A DNA stretch of 64,000 nt from Pogona vitticeps (GCF_051106095.1 NC_135785.1:226972545-227036544), one strand, 5' to 3'; shown: positions 22,451 to 35,413, numbered from the stretch's first letter. Numbers and translations: made by a program. Notes: generated from the sequence alone by a model not told the origin.

Positions 22451-23917
22451 TACTGCCTACAATCTCTAAATTCTCACAGTTTCAAGGCTAGATAGAACTG
22501 GGAGAACAGAGAGAAAGAAACTAATTTTTAACAGTGTGAATCATTTATCACAAACCCATCTTATCATGTGCACCACAGTACAGGTCAATAAAAAGTTGGT
22601 TTATCAGTGACTAAATTTAACCATTGGGTTACTATATTTGATTATGTTACTTGGCCCATGGTGGATAATATTCCTGCAAATTCAGAAAAGATCATGAGCT
22701 TGGTTGTGGGAGACAGAATGTGTCCCTCAAATGTGCATGCTTTTAAATGGCTCTCTGAGCAACTAACTGTTCATTCATACTGAAGGTAACAAAAAGCCCT
22801 GTAAGCATCTCTAAATCGGTCTGTATGTTTTTGTATCCCAGTTTATTTCTTATGCCTTGGCTTCCTGTTGCTTTGTTCTGAAAGCGTTTTGCTTCTGCAG
22901 TTGCTTACTGCTCTTTTAATGAAGGCAAATGAATAAACAAATGACATCTTAGCCGCCATTCCAGGCCTCCCACTGACAATCCCACTTTGTTCTGATGTGG
23001 GATATACAGCATTTAGCAAAGCTAGCCATCTGGGACGTGGCAGGATATGTGGTGAATGCTCCAGGGTATCTCAAATGCTGTCTCGTTAGATTATGTTTAA
23101 GAAAGCAACAGACATGCCACCCCACCCCACTTCCATTTTACCATTCAAAGAGTTTGGGATATGAAATCTCTAAATCCGTTTTCTTAAAAAATATATATAT
23201 ATGTATTTTTTTTACTATGAGCTCTTATGGGGTTAAAATGGACTGACTAAAAGAACAAAGACTTTGGGGTTGTGTTAGGTAGCTCAAAGAGAGTGTTTAC
23301 CTAATACCTAGCCTTTTCTGGGATGGGATTGAGAGTAACTGTGTTAGAGGACAAATACATTGGCCATTTGCTCCACGTTGTACATTCATCTGGGCACAGA
23401 TGAATTTGAATTAAAACCCACTGACTACATAATGTAAGGCTCAACGTGGGGAAGCTGAGGCGGTTTGATTTCAATGTGATTGCATGATCTGATGGAAAGG
23501 TCCACTCACTGGGGTGTCAGTTCTTCTCAGCTGAGTGGCTCTTGTCTCCAAACAGTTTATTTTTTAAAAAATAAACTCAATGCTGGAACACACTATCACT
23601 AGGGCACTTAGGAGAACAACAGAAAAGAGAGAATTGCCAATTAGCACTTGTTACCAACTTCTGCTGGTGGTGTTTGCTGCCCCTGCTGACTCCTGCTAAG
23701 TGTCACCTGGATGGCTACAGTAATTTCACCTGGGGAAAGCCAGTTTCCATGGCTGTGAATTACAATGGATCAGGTGCTGTGTAGTTGCATCCTTAGTCTA
23801 CTGCTGTAAAAACAACTAAGGCCAGCATGTTGATGGCAGCACAACACACACCTCGCCAAACAGCATATCTGCTTATGGACTGTTAGTTGTAACTCCCTAA
23901 ATATGAATAAACTTCAG
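22451..23917. other. Unique sequence
   Basis: No coding or mobile sequence recognised. A TATATA stretch lies at 23189-23202. Confidence 0.4.
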
Positions 23918-23924
23918 CTGGCAT

Positions 23925-24183
23925 GGTTGTTCTGGGTTTTTCGGGCTCTTTGGCTGTGTTCTGAACGTTGTTCTTCCTGATGTTTCGCCAGTCTCTGTGG
24001 CTGGCATCTTCAGAGGACAGTAACCTGTCCTTCTGAAGATGCCGGTTGCTGTCCTCTGAAGATGCCGGCCACAGAGACTGGTGGAACGTCAGGAAGAACA
24101 ACCTTCAGAACATGGCTAAAGAGCCCGAAAAACCCAGAACAACCATTAGATCCTGGCTGTGAAAGCCTTCGCGAATATATTTG
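23925..24183. mobile_element. Penelope-like terminal-repeat unit, inverted dimer
   Basis: Arms 23925-24024 and 24046-24178 face each other, with the same outer boundaries as 4598-4842: GGTTGTTCTGGG at left and TTCGCGAATATA at right. GCTGGCAT lies on both sides (23917-23924, 24184-24191), an 8-bp direct repeat. The centre contains an extra 'tctgaagatgccgg' copy (24033-24046), so the core motif occurs three times. No protein coding capacity; the minus-strand frame 23883-24101 is part of the repeat. Confidence 0.6.
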
Positions 24184-24191
24184 GCTGGCAT

Positions 24192-25067
24192 AATCTTTTG
24201 GGGACTGCAACCCACTGCATCTGATAAAGCAGACTTCAATTCACAGGCTTCAGGTTTCTAGATGCCAGGAAACTCTTTGCTGTTTTTACCCACTAAGCAG
24301 CAGCAATGATGGCAACATAAATAAGGCAACTTCCATGTTACGCAAAAATAGGGAAAAGGCTTAAAAATGGATCTGTGAGTATTGTAAATCAATGTTTTAA
24401 TGCACATTTATGGTACACCCAGACTTCAGAAAGATATTGTAGGACTGGTAACAATGCAGAAAAAGGCACCAAAAGAACCAGGGTGCTGAAGCAGTTCTTC
24501 TGTCAGGAAAGGTTGTCACATTTGATATGTCTTTGTTTTTTTGAAAAGCAAATGATAGGATAATATAATAGAAGTGCAGCAAAGACTGAAGAATAGAGAC
24601 TGTACAACAGAGATATGATTTCTTGACTATTGAATTATACCTGACAGACAAGACAGACACCTGAATGTGGATCACCTGAGGGAACACCTTGGGCAAAACT
24701 ACTACAACTAGTTTTGCCCAAGCTTCCTCCTGCTGCCTCTCTGCTTGCTGGGAGTTTTGGTTCTAAACAGGTAAACCGTTGAGGGGAGTGGCATATATAG
24801 TCATACAAAAGGTAAAATGTCTAAAAACAGCTAAGAATGTCTAAAGCAGCAAATATAGCGATGTATGGCCAAGGTCTAAGGGTTGAGCTATCTAGTCTGT
24901 CTGCTGTAGCATGCCGCCCAAAATTTCACGACCAGTTCTGTGATAGTCCGATCTTGGTCGGTTAGCAATTGATTACAGTGATCTGAATCCAATTGGCTTG
25001 GCATATCTTTTAAAAGTGGTGTAATATATTTTTCTCGGATCTTATTATGTCTGTCACACACTCATAA
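24192..25067. other. Unique sequence with one perfect hairpin
   Basis: 13-base arms at 24688-24700 and 24710-24722 (CTTGGGCAAAACT and its complement) with a 9-base loop. No tail of T residues follows, and no known RNA family is recognised. The rest is featureless. Confidence 0.45.
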
Positions 25068-25257
<190 letters not shown>

Positions 25258-26159
25258 GATTTTTATGATAGAGGGATGGATGGATTTTAAATTTGTAAGG
25301 TGTCTGTCTGTCAGATAGAATTCCCAGATAGGATAATTATGGGATTTGTAGTTTAAAACAAACAGCCCATCACTACTGTAGAATTAAGCCTTCCTAAGTC
25401 TTTAGCTGCCACTGAGGCTTCTTGAAAAATCCTTCACTTTCCCACAAAAGGGAAGAGATACTGACTAGAGAATCAGTGCTTCTCCTAGAACTGCCTTCTG
25501 GTTGAGAACTACCACAGCAGTTGTTGGTTATGCAGGGAGTTACACCAGCAGGCATCAGCAAAGGATGATGCCAACTGGAAGTTACCCTTCAATGACTCTG
25601 AGGCTAGACAAAGACAAGCTATTTATACAGAGTTGGGGAGTACAGTAATAGATATGGCAATTTGTCATTTTATCATTTCTTCCTGTTTTGCTACATTAAC
25701 AAAAGAAAATGGTATTTCTCTTCTCAAACCACAGAAATTATTCTTGAATGCACTGAAACCTCCAAAATATCTGCACTGAACAAATTAGAAAGCATTTATA
25801 CCATTGCTTGAACACGAAGCAAGATGGAATCAGAAAGTTAGTCTGTTAGTGCAGAGGAAAAGAGTAACAAAAGTACTCTTTTTTCAACGTTTTTAAAAAT
25901 ATTGGAATTAAACTGAATAAATTGTTGAGAATTATGTTAGAGAAGTGTTTCCCAAGGGGCTCAACAGGTCATCTTATATGTGTGGTAGCTGTTCTTAAAT
26001 AATTTCTTCCTTAACCTTTTGGAACAGGATATTAAAGTTAACTCATATATGTATGTGTGAGAGACAGGGCCTTTGGGGGAGAAAGAAGCATCTACTTTAC
26101 TTGATTAAAAATCCCCCCCTTTTTTTTGGCAAATGTGGCATGGGGTTTTCATGTTCGTT
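25258..26159. other. Unique sequence
   Basis: Nothing recognised on either strand. Confidence 0.4.
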
Positions 26160-26412
26160 TGTTTGATTGTTTATTTGTTTATTTATTTGAAATATTTTTA
26201 CTCCACCTTTCTCCTTAAACAGACCCAAGATTGCTCGACTATTATAAAAGACAGTCACAACTCAAGAAAGGTTGGGAATCACTGTTCAGAGGATACATGC
26301 CATACAGTTAAAGTTTTAATTAGCAACCAAATGCCATTGTTTTTAGTCTAAAACTAAAATACTTAATCCAGCATCAAAGCCAGTCTCAAAAGGTCTGTCC
26401 TCACCAAGGTAC
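26160..26412 (-). mobile_element. L2-like LINE 3' end
   Basis: The reverse complement begins with codons reading TDLLRLALMLD and a stop near 26365-26405, like the end of L2-like ORF2. It ends with 'taaggagaaaggtggag' and an AAATA tail near 26165-26190, matching the tail at 925-1290. Confidence 0.45.
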
Positions 26413-26520
26413 AATGAGAACACACAGATAGATCACAGATAAAAGAAGACTGTAGCTATAGACAAAGTCAAACTGGTATTCCTGAGAATTTCCCAAAAAA
26501 TCAGGCTTAATTTTGTTGAG

Positions 26521-26610
26521 AACATACATACATACATACATACATACATACATACATACATACATACATACATACATACATACATACATACATACATACA
26601 TACGTACGTA
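26521..26610. repeat. (ATAC)n microsatellite
   Basis: About 88 bp of ATAC/ACAT tetranucleotide, then a short GT run (26613-26625). The Tyr-Val-Cys-Met frame on the minus strand is a product of it. Confidence 0.95.
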
Positions 26611-27083
26611 CATGTGTGTGTGTGTTCATAAAGGGTTCATAAAGCTCTCCAAAAGCACACTTCAAATGAATTGATTTTTTTTCAATTATTTCAGATTGTG
26701 AAAATGGTAACTTTCATATTAAGCAGAAGCACAAGGAAACAGATGCTTCTGAATCTAAAAAACAATGTTTTGAAAGTACAATTACTGTCATTATTTTTTA
26801 ATGTTACTTTTACACAACGGGATTTCTTATCCTCTTGTCCAATGGAAATATAATTATTTCAGTGTTAACATATTAAATGCAATGCATTATTTCCTAGCCC
26901 AATTTTTTACTATTACAGATTTCAAGGACTGGAAAAGAACATTTCAAAAATCACAAGAGTTGCTGAAACATGCTACAAGTACGGCCTATAATTCAGCAAT
27001 ATCTACATGATGCAGAAAATAAAGATGATTGTCAGCAACTTGGCATATGATTTATTGAATAGTAGAGTCCTTGAAGGTAATGA

Positions 27084-27165
27084 ATATTGGCTAAAATCCT
27101 GTTATGCAGCAATGGCGTATCACCAATAATTAAAGGCTTCCTTTGGAGATTTCAAGAAGCATACA
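27084..27165. mobile_element. One arm of a dispersed MITE-like family
   Basis: 'aaaatcctgttatgcagc', 'caataattaaaggcttcc' match arms at 40146-40375 and 50878-51117. The second arm is not visible here. The bases on either side (26626-27083, 27166-27911) are unique. Confidence 0.4.
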
Positions 27166-27911
27166 TCCTGGTGACTTTGTGTACATGTCACATGCAATGC
27201 AAAATTCCCTGCCTTGAGGATTCTGGACAACGCCTGTGAGTGAAAATCCTAGAATTATGAAAATCCCATCCTTCGTAAGCAATGGAACAATGCAGGCACA
27301 GAAAGTCTGCACTGTATAAAATGCTTTTAAATGAACACTAGCCGCACAGAAAATTGGAGACCCTCTTTGTGATACTACAAGAGCAGAAAACACTGCCACT
27401 CACCTAATCGAAAACTACTCCTCTCTCTCTCTCCACCTCCTCTCCCTGGGATTCAAATGACCTCTACATTACCTCCACAGCATGTACTCTAAAATGAAAT
27501 GTGTAGTTGCAGTGTCTTGGTGGGGAGTAGTTATGTGTGAAAAGGTTATCTCAGTAGATGTAGGTGGCAATTGCTGAAACTTCTACTTCCTTGCAACTAT
27601 TAAAGATACAAGAACTCTTTATTTTTCTATGTGGCTATCCTGGGCATCATCTATAATAACTTGCACCACTGAAGGTAAACGATCCCATCTCAGAAAACCC
27701 CAGAATCTTAGTGCCTAGCAATCCTTAGTTAGACAAAGGTTCAGCGAGCCTTTCCCATGCTAAGGAAAAATAGATGTGCAGCAAAATTCTGCACTATATC
27801 TTCCCTCCTAAGAGAGGTTCCTTTAATTCAGCATCGCTGATAGCTATGCCTTCCAAGCAGTGAATATATTGCCCCCTCCTATTGGTGGAGTAATGAAATT
27901 ACCATTCAAAA

Positions 27912-28142
27912 ATAATAATGTGCCATCAAATTAATTCTGACTTATAGCAACCCTTTCCAGCATTTTCTAGGTAGAGAATGCTCATGAGAGATTTATTATT
28001 CTCTTTTGGGAGGGGCACCCTGGGACTGTGCAGCTTGCCCATGGCTATCGAGGCTGGTTCTTCTGGATGCACAGTGGGGAAATCAAACTTCCAACCTTTG
28101 ACTCCACAGCCAGATACTTAAACCACTGAGCTATCCAGCCAG
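27912..28142 (-). mobile_element. tRNA-derived SINE, second subfamily
   Basis: Reverse complement starts 'ctggatagctcagtggttta', a good tRNA-like A box. The B-box-like 'ggaagtttgatttcccc' follows, and the 3' part has 'gaaagggttgctataagtca' and 'gaattaatttgatggcac'. The head matches 40585-40820 and the interrupted copy at 52666-55405. Confidence 0.75.
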
Positions 28143-30125
28143 CTTAACTGATTGAAGCAGGGTAAAAATTACTATTTGGATTACTGTTACAAGTAATTGT
28201 AACAGGTTACTTTTCAAACACTTTGATAGCTAACATGAATGAGTTACTTTCAAAAGTAACTTCCAATCTCTGACTTCCAAACAACTATCAAATGGTACTT
28301 CCATGTTCTTGAGTGTAGAAACTGCATATCCTCCAGCTGAAATCCAAGTTGGTCAGACAGAGGACAGTTCCTTTCAAGCAATACTTCAACAGCAACTGCT
28401 ATTCCTCCACCTCATTATTTACTGATGAGAAAGTGTGATAGTTTACTGCCCCAACACACAGCATTATATGGTAAGGCTGTTAGTCACACACTTCAACCAA
28501 GTTCAGTGAACCAGTTACTGTAGAGTCACTGACGTTTTACTGTATGATTAATTGAAATAGCCGGCTTTGAACTTACTGCACACAAGTAATTATAGAGGCA
28601 AGGGAACGGAAGTGAGAAAATGAGAACCACCCTAAAGCTGCTGCTCTGATGTTGCTGATTCAGAATGTCTGTTTTAGCAGAAGAAAGGCAGCGTCTAAAT
28701 TATCCCCATCCTCATTTTCCTACTGTGACATTTTTGGAGCATTCACTATCCAAGAAATAAGCCGGAGATTTTTTGCCGTGTAAACATGGCCAGACAACAG
28801 CAGTAAACAGATAGTAAACAAAACAAGAAAGGATGTTTTGGTCTTTATCTCTGAAATTCTTAGTCTGAACTACTTGCATAGAAAGTGATTTAGTTTTATA
28901 CACCTCAGGTATCTGAACTACCCAGTTTGTTCCATGACCCAATTTAATAAAACTATTTAGAGCTATACATTGAAATCCAAAGGCAATTAAACCCTATTGA
29001 AACCAATGAGATTTAACCCACGTTTGAATATTGGAAAATCAACAGATTTTTAAATTTTACTTTTCTGAACTTGAAACTTCAATAAAACTGAACTCATTTT
29101 TGATTTTAAATGTTTGTTCCTTGTTAGTGATTATTTCGGTTCTAGTGAACTGTAGATATGAAAAACCTGATCATTATCACACATGCCCAAAGCTGTTAAT
29201 GCGGTGTTATAAAAATTAACCGGTTACATTACTTGTTAGGGGAACATTACTGCAACTCTGTAGCAGTTTTTGCTGCGTTTGAGATCAAAGGAATATGGTA
29301 ATTGTTTTGTTGGTCACCAATCACATTACTGTTAGCATTTATCTTGCACCACCTTATGCAGGACATGTTGTTGATTGAGACTTCATATGTTGATCTATAT
29401 GTTGACCAACAACTATATGTTGATCTGAGACCTTAACAATGGAAAGCTTTTATTAGGCTTACTATAAATCTATTCTGACTTGATGGCACAGAAGATACAA
29501 AGTACGTCTCTGCTTTCCAAAGCTAGACATCCCAAGGGGGGCATGAGGAGGTGGAAGAAAAAGCATAGAATTGGAGTCAGAAAATATTCCAAGAGGAGAA
29601 TTAGAAGATGAAAGTAAATACATGGAGGAGGGAACTGAAGACAAGTGGCAGCAGCAGCCCTATTGACATACACATGCAAGAAGTGCCACCATGGCCACCC
29701 CACCAGAAGTGAAAGTTGGCCCTGGCATAAAAAGGAAGGAGGCATGTGACCTTCTCTGGTGGTGGAGGTGGGCAGGGCCTGTGAGTGTGACTGAGAGCAG
29801 CATGTGACCAGGGCTGCTACTGCTGGTCTGCTGGATATATTGTAACTTGCATATGGTGCATTTTAAGAGTTCTTTTTAGTTGGGAGAGACTTTTCGGGAC
29901 TGGGGTTCCTGTCAGTCAACTCAGTAGCAGCCAATTGTTCCCTGTCTACCTAAAATTCTTTCCCCTGCCTTTTTCTGTCAGTGTTAGCAATGACATTTGT
30001 CAGAAGTGGGCAATTAGAGTGATATGTTCTGTCAGCCATGTAACCAATAATGAATCTAGTTAACCAGTTAAGCTCAGCGATGTAACAAGTTAACATTTTA
30101 ATACAATATGATTTTTTTTTTTAAA
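28143..30125. other. Unique sequence
   Basis: No coding or mobile sequence recognised. The minus-strand frames at 29462-29745 overlap each other and show no motif. Confidence 0.4.
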
Positions 30126-30139
30126 TTTATGAAATAGCT

Positions 30140-30335
30140 GTGCAAATGTGTTCCTGGCCACCACTGAAACCTGGGCATCCAGACTCAAGGATGAATCTAG
30201 GAATACATCCAGATTGTGAATCTGAGTATAACTCCATCCAGCAAGGTTGTATCATTACCTCATCTGCCTTCCGAGTGACCAGGAGTACCTCTGTCTTGTC
30301 TGGATTAAGTTTCAAATTGTTTGCCAATTACATGA
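30140..30335 (-). mobile_element. L2-like LINE internal scrap
   Basis: The minus strand encodes NNLKLNPDKTEVLLV, the conserved block that follows the YADD motif in L2-like reverse transcriptases (compare NGLRLNPDKTEVLRV within 37066-38199). The remaining codons diverge and no tail is present. Confidence 0.55.
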
Positions 30336-32660
30336 GGCACTGGTTTAGAACCAAGATACCTTCCTTGCTAATTTATTTCAGCACTGATTTTGAAAGACAT
30401 TTCCCTCACCACAACTGTTTGAAGACAACAGACACTTACCCTGCGTATGCCTCTTAGTTTAATTTCATCCGTATCAGATCCAATGCAAACTGTGGAGTAG
30501 ACACCCCTTGAGATTATCAGAGGTAGTGAGGCAAATAGATAGAAAATTTGGGGGGGGGGGGAGGGTAGATGTTGGCATGGAAAGTGTACTTGGGAAGTTC
30601 CACTCTACTGAAGGCCAATTGATTCAAGGCCCAAATAGCACTGATTTCCTTCCCTCTAGGCCACAACATTTTTCTCCAGTTTTGCTATTCTTGATGGCAA
30701 AACATCAAGTGCAATTAAAATTAGTAACATTACAACTTCAGTTAAGTTGTTTGACAACAACACCACCACTAACCTCTGTTTGAAAAAAAAAAATACCAGG
30801 ATTTAAATGCATAGCATTGGACTTCTGACTTCCTGTCCTCAAATAACCATGTTTGACATAGATTACTTCTTGAGCTCAGAGGTTTACCAGGTCCCTGTTT
30901 TATCTGATGCCTGTTTTCAGAACAGAGGGAGTGTCTGTGCAATTTAAGCCTCCGAAATGTTGTTAAATGTTTCTAGTTGTTTGGCTAGTTAAATGTGTCA
31001 GTATTTTTACATCAGGCAGAAATAACATTCCACACAAGAACGAGTTGCTCAACAGAAAGAACTCGAGGCCTTATAAGGCTACTGGAAGTGGTGAGAGAAG
31101 TTAAAACTTTTTCTGGAGTTTCTTATTCCCAACTAGTGGAAAGATGATCATGTTTCTGTGTGACGTAGTTACATTCGTGGTTGGGAATCCTGTCTCAGAG
31201 TTGGGGGGGAGGGGGTTGGAATCAAGGCCAAGATTAGTAACATCAGCAGTGTTTCCTTTTCCTGTAAATGTTCAGAAAGGAAAATGTATGCTTATTCACA
31301 AAAAAAGTGATAGAAATATGTACCACATGGGAATGAAACATTAATGGAGCATTCTAAGATACTTGGAAAGTTCTGCTGTTATGTAATTCCATACGTCACT
31401 GAAGCTTTTATTCATTCAAGCTTTTTTCCTTTCAAAAATCCTCTGAATCATTAAAGAGTAGAAAAAAAGAGAATACTCTTTTTAAATTGGATAGTAATTG
31501 GAATAATGGCTGCTCACCACTGCCAGATCCATCATAAACCAAGGATTTACTTTCTGTGAGGAAAAGCAAGTGTTGGCTCATAATGAGGTAATTTTCCTAT
31601 ATGAAACATTGCTAACTATTAAGAGACCTCTACCTAGTGTTCTAAAATCATGATTTTAGAGTGATTTTAACTACATAACTGGGGTACAGTATGCTGAAAC
31701 AAATGAATGTTCAAGCAAAATCCAAGTGTTAGTTGAAGCAAGAGTAGACCTATTAACTCTCTGTGACTTTGGTAAGTCTCAGCCATGTTCTTTATAACAT
31801 ATGGGGTAATACTATTATTAAGGGTTGATTGCAAAGTATATAAGAGTCTGAAAACATTGTACAGAGATGATCTTAAAAATCTGAACAAGTTTTAGTATTG
31901 ACACATTTTTCAGACTGAAAGTTTGATACATAGATCGGGTTCTTAGCATGAATTGCAGTGGTTTCAGATTGAAAGCTTGTCACATGTCTAAGTATACTAT
32001 CAGGTGCCACAATTATTTTAATATAGAGGAAATATATTTGCAGACCTTCCACTCATGATAAGCTTCCAATGAGGCCTGCAGTGTAGAAGAATATCCCCCT
32101 CATCTTATTGCTCCAGAGAAGCATATGCTATAATTCCATGTCTGCAACCTGCCATTTGGAAGGGGACTGCCATATTTTCCTGGTGTGGTGCTGAAATAAT
32201 GATGGGCAATGAAAGTTGTTATTAATATTTTGGAACACTGCCTTTTGCCTCCCACAATGTGTACTTTGAAAGTGAATGTTTGTCACAGCAGCATTCATGT
32301 ATGTACATTGAATGTTTTAGTACCAAGGCTATGGTTAGGGTGGAATATTTAACAAAGATTTATGTGTCTAGGTCAAACACACAGCATGGATTTTCCAAAA
32401 TTCAGTCCTTGGTTTCATCGCTTAGTCATTTCAGGTAGTGGTATTAGCAAAACCCTTTACAAAAGGCCTTGAGAAAATGGCTGCCAAGCCAGTATAGCTA
32501 CATCAAACTTTTCTTCTATAGGACTTAGGGCAGTTATATATGGAACACCCAACTGCACTGTGTATAATTAAATTGTTCTCTAAGACTCCAAATGTTTATG
32601 TAGCTAAATGGAGCCATTGTACCCTGCAAGATTTTAAATGCAGGAATGCTATCCTCAGAA
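30336..32660. other. Unique sequence
   Basis: No element recognised. A poly-G run lies at 30551-30563 and another at 31204-31216. Open frames here carry no motif. Confidence 0.4.
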
Positions 32661-32667
32661 GGACAAC

Positions 32668-32669
32668 TT

Positions 32670-32720
<51 letters not shown>

Positions 32721-32990
32721 CTTACTTACTTACTTACTTACTTATTTACTTATTTACTTATTTACTTATTTACTTATTTATTTAATTTAATTTAATTTAA
32801 TTTAATTTAATTTAATTTAATTTAATTTATATCCCGCCCATCTGGTATATTTATACCATTCTGAGCGGCTAACATCAGCATATATACAATTAAAATAATA
32901 GAAAGCCAAAACATCAATTATTAACAAACCATACCGAAAATAATAAATGATAGATAGATAAAAGAGAGAGAATAAATTAGATTAAATGCT
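32668..32990 (-). mobile_element. L2-like tail with TTTA/TTAC and AATTT microsatellites
   Basis: TTTA (32668-32720), TTAC (32721-32780) and AATTT (32783-32828) arrays lead into 'tatatcccgcccatctgg' and 'ctgagcggctaacatc'. That is the reverse complement of the L2-like 3' end. Coding sequence is missing. A GATA and a GAACGAAT run follow at 32948-33040. Confidence 0.65.
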
Positions 32991-33171
32991 GGCAGGAGAA
33001 TGAATGAACGAACAAATGAACGAAGGAACGAACGAATGAGTGCAATTCTAATAGACTATGATGGCCAAGGGCTAGCTCAACTGAGGCAGGGCTGGATGAA
33101 GCTGTGCTGAATTCATATCTAACATTTCCCATGTTGAGAGTAGTTAGGCCCATATTTACCTTGGCCTAACT

Positions 33172-33649
33172 TTATTTTAAAATCTTAAAAGATGCTGCTG
33201 TTAAGGTGCTACATTCAATATGCCAGCAAGTTTGGAAAACTCAGCAGTGGCTAGAGCAGTGGTTCTTAACGTGGGCGATAATGCCCCCCAGGGGGCGATT
33301 TCATATTTCAGGGGGGCAGTAGAACAAAAAGGGGCGGCGTGGGGGCGCTGGAGCAGAAGGGGGCGGTAGGGGGGCGCTGGAGCAAGCCAAACCTGTGAAG
33401 ATGGCTGCAGCCTTTTTACAATGTGCGTGAATATATATTTTCCTCCAATCTTAATTTAGTTTCTGAGTTTTTGTCTTGAAATTTTTAGTTCCTGCATTGC
33501 GCTTTGTTTTTATGCCCTTTTTATATTTCTTTTTGAGTCTTAAAATTCGCTTGTAACTAAATCATTAAATGTTACTTTTTGGGGGCATTTCATTTTCTTG
33601 GAATTGAATTTTTTTTCCAGGGGTCATTGGATTTAAGTGTCAGAAATAA

Positions 33650-33688
<39 letters not shown>

Positions 33689-35121
33689 ATATATAAATAA
33701 ATATCATCACCATGGCGAGGGGGGGGCGATGATAACTTCCTCAATGGCTCAAGGGGGCGTTTCTTTCAAAAAGGTTAAGAACCACTGGACTAGAGGAATG
33801 GAAAAGATCAGTCTGCATCCCAATCCCAAAGAAGAGCAGTGCCAAAGAATGCTCCAACTACCGTTCTTTCACATGCTAGCAAGGTTATGCTCAAAATCCT
33901 CCAAGATAGGCTTCAGCAGTATGTGGACCGAGAACTCCTAGACATACAAGCTGAATTTCAAAGGGGCAGAGGAACAAGAGACCAAACTGCTAACATACGC
34001 TGGATTATGGAGAAACCCAGAGAGTTCCAGAAAAACGTCTACTTCTGGTTCATTGACTACGCAAAAGCCGTTGATTGTGTGGACCACAGCAAACTCTGGC
34101 AAGTCCTTAAAGAAATGGGAGTGCCTGACCACCTTATCTATCTCCTGAGAAACCTATACGTGGGACAAGAAGCAACATTTAGAACTGGATATGGAACAAC
34201 GGATTGGTTCAAAATTGAGAAAGGAGTACAACAAGGCCCTGCTTATTTAACTTCTATGCAAAATACATCATGCGAAAGGCAGGACTGGATGAATCCCAAA
34301 CTGGAATTAAGATTGCCAGAAGAAATATTAACAATGTCCGATATGCAGACGATACCACTCTGATGGCAGAAAGTGAGGAGGAAATTAAGAATCTCTTAAT
34401 GAGGGTGAAAGAGGAGAGCACAAAAAGTGGTCTGATGCTCAACATCAAAAAAATGAAGATCATAGCCACTGGTCCCATCACCTCCTGGCAAATAGAAGGG
34501 GAAGATATGGAGGCAGTGCCAGATTTTACTTTCTTGGGCTCTGTGATTACTGCAGATGGTGACAGCAGTCACAAAATTAAAAGACGCCTGCTTCTTGTGC
34601 AGAAAGTCATGACAAATCTAGACAGCATCTTAAAAAGCAGAGACATCACCTTGCCGACAAAGGTCCGATTAGTTAAAGCTATGGTTTTTCCAGTAATGTA
34701 TGGAAGTGAGAGCTGGACCATAAAGAAGGCTGACTGCCGAAGAATTGATGCTTTTAAATTGTGGTGCTAGAGGAAAATCTTGAGAATCTCCTGGACTGCA
34801 ACGAGAACAAACCTATCCATTTTGAAGGAAATCAACCCTGAGTGCTCACTGGATGTGCAGATTCTGAAGCAGAGGCTCCAATACTTTGGCCATCTCATGA
34901 GAAGAGAAGACTCCCTGGAAAAGACGCTGATGTTAGGAAAGTGTGAAGGCAGGAGGAGAAGGGGATGACAGAGGACGAGATGGTTGGACAATGTCATTGA
35001 AGCTACCAACATGAATTTGACCCAACTCCGGGAGGCAGTGGAAGACAGGAGGGCCTGGCATGCTCTGGTCCATGGGGTCACGAAGAGTCGGACACGACTT
35101 AACAACTAAACAACAACAACA
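33172..35121 (+). mobile_element. BovB LINE, 5'-truncated, split by a hAT MITE
   Basis: BovB (RTE-clade) ORF2 from KVLHSICQQVWKTQQW (about 33195-33248) to its 3' terminus. After the insertion at 33257-33787 it resumes with the 'IPIPKKSSAK' region. Visible blocks are FIDYAKAVDCVDHSKLWQVL (motif A, about 34040-34110), NNVRYADDTTLMAESEEE (catalytic YADD, about 34330-34385), TSWQIEGE, and SESWTIKKADCRRIDAFK (34700-34760). The frame shifts near 34250 and has an in-frame stop near 34770, and motif B is altered to GVQQGPAYL. The 3' end has 'gggtcacgaagagtcggaca' and an ACAAC run. It is dead, but only moderately diverged. Confidence 0.9.
33257..33787. mobile_element. hAT non-autonomous element inserted in BovB
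   Basis: Inverted termini CAGTGGTTCTTAAC / GTTAAGAACCACTG. The flanking 8-mers are GGCTAGAG (33249-33256) and GACTAGAG (33788-33795), an 8-bp target duplication with one mismatch as expected for hAT. Joining the flanks restores the BovB reading (QQW..EEWKR). The interior has G-rich stretches at both ends, an AAAT array (33645-33690) and no transposase frame. Confidence 0.85.
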
Positions 35122-35123
35122 AC

Positions 35124-35147
35124 TTTATGCCAGAGTTATGGTTGAGT
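35124..35147 (+). repeat. Trailer shared with another BovB 3' end
   Basis: These 24 bases, starting 'tttatgccagagttatgg', are identical to 50632-50655. In both places they come just after the ACAAC run that ends BovB. They are not found after the BovB copies at 15531 or 57815. Confidence 0.8.
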
Positions 35148-35254
35148 CTGGAGAATAGGTGTGAATTTCATATGGTCTCTCTGTTGCCTCACAACTTTCT
35201 TTATCTTTTCTTCATTTTTGTGCTGATAGATTTTAGCCAAAAATCAGTTCTGGT

Positions 35255-35262
35255 AGTACATT

Positions 35263-35354
<92 letters not shown>

Positions 35355-35413
35355 TGTATGTTTGTTTGCATGTTTGTTTGTATGTTTGTTTGTTCATCTG
35401 TCTGTCTGTCTTA
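35255..35413. repeat. TTTC, TTTG and TCTG compound microsatellite
   Basis: TTTC tetranucleotide (35261-35354), then TTTG/TGCA-type units, then TCTG. Open frames across it on both strands (Phe-Leu-Ser and Lys-Glu-Arg runs) are artefacts. Confidence 0.95.

Noticed and set aside
27912-28142. Possible tRNA gene with A and B boxes
   Set aside because: No cloverleaf; the boxes belong to a SINE head repeated elsewhere in the window.
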